Shown in pieces: positions 51,410 to 54,119 of a DNA stretch of 54,119 nt (positions within the stretch are counted from its first letter, which is position 1; every line of letters begins with the position of its first letter). The position numbers were made by a program, and so were the translations under genes. The stretch covers positions 1-54,119 of the forward strand of contig NZ_VJON01000015.1 of the NCBI RefSeq assembly GCF_007556685.1. Direction: 5' to 3'. The notes beneath the pieces were generated by a model that saw nothing but the letters and a program-made list of their open reading frames with translations, made no database searches and had not been told where the DNA came from. This stretch comes from Tepidimonas charontis (GTDB taxonomy: Bacteria; Pseudomonadota; Gammaproteobacteria; Burkholderiales; Burkholderiaceae_C).

Positions 51410-52390
51410 TCAGTTGCTGGTGAAGACCTTGACCAGCGCGGCCGGCTGGTGGCACAGCGGCAGGCTGTTGCTCTGCGTGTGCAGCACGTAGCCGCGGTCG
51501 CCTTCCTGCGGCCAGGTCTTGGCGTAGAACGGCAACGCCACGGTGTTGACGGTCTCGTTGAAGTCCGCCGGGGCGAAGTAGGTGGCGAACGTGTCGGTCG
51601 TGCCAACAGGGATCGCATGGCCTTCGTTGGCGGCGATGAAGCGCTGGCCGTTGACGCTGGCGCGGTACTGCTCGAACACCACGCCGAAGACCTCGATCTC
51701 GTTGAAAGAGGACTGCATGAACGCGCGGGCGCTGGGGGTGTTCTTGATGTAGTCCACCACGGCCGGATGCGCCACCAGCTTGTGCCAGAACTCGGGCGAG
51801 ACGAACACGCGCACGCCGGTCATCGTGTCGCCCATGAGGTTGTCTTCAATCTGGTTGACAACGGCCTCACACTTGGCGCGAATGTTCGTGGTGCTGGTGC
51901 CGAGCGTGAAATCGACGCTGGCTTGCGTCACTCCAAAGTGCTGATAGAGGTCGTAGAGCACGGTCCCGGCGCCATCCGTCACCACGCCCTTGATGGCGCT
52001 GAAGCGCTTCCACTCAAGCGTCTGGTCGTGCTTGGCGCGCATGCGCTGCAGCTTCAGCGCGATACCGTCGTTCACGGAAGACATGCCGGCGTCCTGTCCG
52101 AACGCGCGGATGCCCATCACGTCAGACGGGTGCAGGAAGTCCTCGTGCACCGTCTGCTTGATGCGGAAGGACAGCGTGCGGCGGGTGGAGGCGCCCGCCT
52201 TGGTGCCTTCGCCGCCCCACTCGTGATCGGGCAGCAGTGCCAGACCTGAGGACTGCTCTTCGATCACCACGTCGCGCGTAGCCAGCGGGCGGCTGCTGAA
52301 GATGCCCAGTTCGCCGATGCGGCCCCAGCGGCGCGGGATTTTGTTGATGGCAGCGGTCAGCTCGCCGACGGTGAAATCATTGATGTTCAT
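51410..52390 (-). CDS. Major capsid protein (lambda gpE-like)
   Basis: A 326-residue capsid protein of the phage cap E family: MNINDFTVGELTAAINKIPR, FRIKQTVHEDFLHPSDVMGIR, VNDGIALKLQRMRAKHDQTLEWKRFSAIKG, and GVRVFVSPEFWHKL. Size and neighbours (decoration protein, protease) fit an HK97-fold lambda-type shell. Confidence 0.93.
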   Translation of the reverse strand: MNINDFTVGELTAAINKIPRRWGRIGELGIFSSRPLATRDVVIEEQSSGLALLPDHEWGGEGTKAGASTRRTLSFRIKQTVHEDFLHPSDVMGIRAFGQDAGMSSVNDGIALKLQRMRAKHDQTLEWKRFSAIKGVVTDGAGTVLYDLYQHFGVTQASVDFTLGTSTTNIRAKCEAVVNQIEDNLMGDTMTGVRVFVSPEFWHKLVAHPAVVDYIKNTPSARAFMQSSFNEIEVFGVVFEQYRASVNGQRFIAANEGHAIPVGTTDTFATYFAPADFNETVNTVALPFYAKTWPQEGDRGYVLHTQSNSLPLCHQPAALVKVFTSN

Positions 52391-52403
52391 GTTGCCCTCC
52401 AGG

Positions 52404-52775
52404 TCAGACAGTCTTGCGGGCCAGGATGCCCAGCGCTTTCAGTTGCGCCACCGCCGCATCCTTTTGCGCGTTGGTGGGGCTGCCGGCGAAAACGAGGTTG
52501 TCGCGGTCCACCACGATGGCGTGGCGCGCGATGATCACGCCGGGCTTGTCGCCGCTGGTGGCATCCACGGCGTCGAAGGCGATGCCAACGGCGTTTTGCG
52601 TGCCGTCGGAGGCGGCTGGGTTGAAGGCGGCGATCTTGCCGCTGGCCGTGATGCGGCCAACCACCTGGCCCGGCACCAGCGTCTGGCCGGAGGCCACAGT
52701 CACATCTTCGCGGCTGTAGCCGTGCGGGGCTTCGTACTTCAGGAAGTCACCGATGGTCTTGGTCATGGTCGGCAT
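52404..52775 (-). CDS. Head decoration protein (lambda gpD-like)
   Basis: A 123-residue protein of the HDPD family: KTIGDFLKYEAPHGYSREDV, then LVPGQVVGRIT and NAVGIAFDAVDATSGDKPGVIIAR. Trimers of this protein stabilise the expanded shell. It is coupled to the capsid gene, 13 nt upstream of it. Confidence 0.92.
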   Translation of the reverse strand: MPTMTKTIGDFLKYEAPHGYSREDVTVASGQTLVPGQVVGRITASGKIAAFNPAASDGTQNAVGIAFDAVDATSGDKPGVIIARHAIVVDRDNLVFAGSPTNAQKDAAVAQLKALGILARKTV

Positions 52776-52788
52776 GGCGATGCTCCTA

Positions 52789-53742
52789 TCAGATGTTGTT
52801 CACGGTCTGCGCGCTGGCGCTGACGCGATCCACAGCGGCCAGCAGCGCCTTGAGGCGGTCTTGCGGCTCATCCTGGACCGTCGAGGCGGCGCGGCTGAGC
52901 GCCTGCGACGAAAACAGCGCCGGGTTGGCCTGCGGCCGCTTGGCCACCGCCCGCAGGTCGGCGGCGAACGCGGCGAAGGCCGCGTCGCTCATCTCCAGGT
53001 ATGGCTTGATCGCGTCGCCTTGCGGCGCGTCGCGGCCCACCTCTTCAAACAGGGCCGAGAGGCTTTCGACGCGGCGCTCCGTGCGCGCGCGCTCCAGCTC
53101 GGCCTGCAGGTTCTTGACCTGCTCTTGCAGCCCTGCAATCAGGGCTTCGTCTTCGGCAGTGCGAGACATGGTGGCTTGCTCCTTTGCTGGGCTGGGTTGA
53201 GAAACGGGGTCGAAGGCAAAGCGCAGCGCCGCGGCCGACGTGGCCGGGTCCGCGCCAACCGGCACGAAAGACACTTCACGGATGTGCGGCTGCTCGAAGA
53301 CGCCCGAGACGCGCACTTCGCGGCCGTTGACCACGAGCGGCTCGGTGACCTCGCGGAAGTTGGCATTCATGCCCACCGACATCTGCAGCGGGAAGTCGGC
53401 CTGCAAGAGCGCCGCGATCTGCCGGCCGGCGTCGGTGGCCGAGAGCACCTCGCCTTCGATGCGCAGGCCCTGAGCGCCGTCAGGCTGGCGGAAGCGATAG
53501 ATGCGCCCCTTGCCCGCGATGGCGCCGACGCTGGCCTGGTGATCGACCAGCACCGGCAGCTCCTCGCCGTCGGCGTTCTTCAGGCCAGCGAGGTCGATCA
53601 CCACGTCGCCGTGCCAGCCGTAGGCCGGCACCACGCCGCCGGAGTAGGCCACGCCCTCGAAGCGCAGCGGGCCGTCCTCGGTCGGCTTTTCGGCGGGCCG
53701 GACGGCAAACGTCAGGGTGTGCAGGCGTTGGTATGCATCCAT
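52789..53742 (-). CDS. Prohead protease/scaffold fusion
   Basis: A 317-residue protein. Residues 1-175 are a serine prohead protease: RFEGVAYSGGVVPAYGWHGD, VLVDHQASVGAIAGKG (catalytic His), and LQMSVGMNANF (catalytic Ser). From about residue 185 a coiled-coil scaffold follows (EALIAGLQEQVKNLQAELERAR), ending in polar tail. Caudovirus proteases with a built-in scaffold are common. The ATG at 53742 has a weak site GGCGA. Upstream, an insertion sequence intervenes; portal and terminase are not seen. Confidence 0.88.
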   Translation of the reverse strand: MDAYQRLHTLTFAVRPAEKPTEDGPLRFEGVAYSGGVVPAYGWHGDVVIDLAGLKNADGEELPVLVDHQASVGAIAGKGRIYRFRQPDGAQGLRIEGEVLSATDAGRQIAALLQADFPLQMSVGMNANFREVTEPLVVNGREVRVSGVFEQPHIREVSFVPVGADPATSAAALRFAFDPVSQPSPAKEQATMSRTAEDEALIAGLQEQVKNLQAELERARTERRVESLSALFEEVGRDAPQGDAIKPYLEMSDAAFAAFAADLRAVAKRPQANPALFSSQALSRAASTVQDEPQDRLKALLAAVDRVSASAQTVNNI

Positions 53743-53871
53743 GCTCGCCGATGGTGGCGAGCGGGTGCCGGTTTGTCGGCGTGAACGGGTTCGTCGGCAG
53801 CGATCGCGTCGCGGCGCATCTGGCTTGCTGCCGCAGCTCAGCGCAATGCGTAGTCGCGCCCGTCTTGCAGC
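53743..53871. other. Short phage DNA left between protease start and insertion sequence
   Basis: About 130 nt. On the minus strand one frame ends in GRDYALR and a stop, but nothing identifies the parent gene. It may be the last few codons of a head gene interrupted by the insertion. Confidence 0.3.
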
Positions 53872-53884
53872 TGTCAAGGCAAAG

Positions 53885-53921
53885 TAGAAATGTCCGCCCT
53901 CTGAGCAAGTTAGAAATGTCC
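53885..53921. repeat. Direct repeats TAGAAATGTCC at the insertion-sequence end
   Basis: The 11-bp unit occurs at 53885-53895 and 53911-53921, a period of 26 bp. Multiple end repeats of this kind usually bind transposase. Confidence 0.85.
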
Positions 53922-53942
53922 GGTTTGACGCCGAAGGTATGT

Positions 53943-53976
53943 CCTCATGGGCTGGCCCATGGGCCAGCCCATGAGG
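53943..53976. repeat. 34-bp perfect palindrome at the transposase stop
   Basis: A self-complementary sequence of 34 bases centred between 53959 and 53960, with GGGCTGGCC/GGCCAGCCC arms and CCTCAT/ATGAGG flanks. It covers the stop codon of the transposase and could fold as a strong hairpin on RNA, acting as a barrier or terminator without a U-tract. Confidence 0.85.
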
Positions 53977-54119
53977 GCGGAGCGCTGAAGAGACGACGCC
54001 AGGGGTGCTCAGGGCCGGGACACCATGGCTGTTTGACTTGGCGCGCTTTGAGGATGTCATCCACCCGCGCATTGAGCGTCTTGTCATCGACGGCGCTGGG
54101 GGTGGCTGGAGCAGGATCG
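53945..54119 (-). CDS. Transposase C-terminus (ISNCY-like, partial)
   Basis: The last 57 residues of a protein that continues beyond the window. It reads DPAPATPSAVDDKTLNARVD, then DILKARQVKQPWCPGPEHPWRR, and ends LFSAPPSWAGPWASP. The PEHPWRR motif resembles the end of helix-turn-helix ISNCY transposases (P-x-x-DHPWR). The final residues are encoded by the palindrome. Identification is moderate, since no catalytic DDE residue is visible. Confidence 0.55.
   Translation of the reverse strand, partial: DPAPATPSAVDDKTLNARVDDILKARQVKQPWCPGPEHPWRRLFSAPPSWAGPWASP

Larger units (their letters stand above)
33315..53871. mobile_element. Prophage late region (contractile tail, mosaic head)
   Basis: From the lysis cassette to the prohead protease, more than 20 kb of densely packed, mostly overlapping minus-strand genes encode head, connector, tail, fibres and lysis. 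Head genes are lambda-like (protease, gpD, gpE), the connector block is Mu-like (DUF1320, gpG-type, DUF1834), and the tail is P2-like with sheath and tube. No integrase, repressor, terminase or portal is present. The left limit is set at the GGTAGCA repeats just after tamB and is approximate. The right side is interrupted by an insertion sequence. Confidence 0.88.
53872..54119 (-). mobile_element. End of an insertion sequence (ISNCY-like, partial)
   Basis: Starts near TGTCAAGG (53872), which I take as the outer end, and extends past the window. It has direct repeats of TAGAAATGTCC (53885-53895, 53911-53921), a perfect 34-bp palindrome, and the C-terminus of a transposase-like gene. The ISNCY identification rests on the repeats and the KPDISNLLRGGHFYFALT-type out-of-frame peptide that often appears beside such elements in my memory. 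Boundaries are approximate. Confidence 0.6.

Noticed and set aside
33415-54119. Possible diversity-generating retroelement acting on a fibre gene
   Set aside because: No reverse transcriptase, no template/variable repeat pair and no A-rich mutated segment were seen in the window.

Overview
The window reads as chromosomal DNA of a high-GC betaproteobacterium, most likely of the order Burkholderiales. This is inferred from the gene order argH / LytTR regulator-hemC-hemD-hemX-hemY, the glnA-ntrB-ntrC block, the pilW-pilX-pilY1-pilE minor pilin operon, the tamA-tamB pair and the high-GC codon use. No rRNA or intact tRNA gene was found, so the genus cannot be fixed from what is here.

Region 1 (1-6477): an insertion sequence enters from the left edge and has cut the 5' part of pilV. 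Only the last codons of pilV remain, overlapping pilW. The rest of the minor pilin operon (pilW, pilX, pilY1, pilE) is intact and visibly richer in A/T than what follows. Region 2 (6477-33173): ordinary chromosomal genes. They are exonuclease III; the nitrogen two-component pair ntrB/ntrC with a DUF4124-type secreted protein; glnA with a well-formed sigma-54 promoter; a MoaB/Mog-domain protein; an EI24-type membrane protein; a pseudouridine synthase; a DUF2062 protein; the hemC-D-X-Y operon behind a LytTR response regulator; argH; a fused AdoMet decarboxylase-spermidine synthase; cytochrome c4; a MoxR ATPase with its VWA partner; and the TamA/TamB outer-membrane translocation pair.

Region 3 (about 33315-53871): the late half of a prophage with a contractile tail, nearly all on the minus strand, so transcription runs from high to low coordinates. 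In that order come a prohead protease/scaffold, a lambda gpD-type decoration protein and a lambda gpE-type capsid. Next is a Mu-like connector block (DUF1320, gpG-type morphogenesis protein, DUF1834), followed by P2-like baseplate V, J and I. Then come fibre genes, including one with a decapeptide repeat array, the sheath, the tube, and a frameshifted E/E+E' chaperone pair. The block ends with tape measure, U, X, D, a displaced W (gp25) and a lysis cassette with an XhlA-like protein, lysozyme, two tiny membrane ORFs and nested Rz/Rz1. Integrase, repressor, terminase and portal are not in the window. A plus-strand membrane-protein gene (39739-40071) sits inside the tail operon, facing the other way. 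Region 4 (about 53872-54119): the end of a second insertion sequence (ISNCY-like C-terminus with direct repeats and a 34-bp perfect palindrome) next to the protease gene, where portal and terminase would be expected.

The items most worth a second look are the opposite-strand membrane gene in the tail operon, the decapeptide-repeat fibre, the probable T-TTT-TTG frameshift, the IS-broken pilV, the mosaic head/tail make-up, and the micro-ORFs in the lysis cassette. I found no clearly new system such as a defence island, retroelement or CRISPR array.
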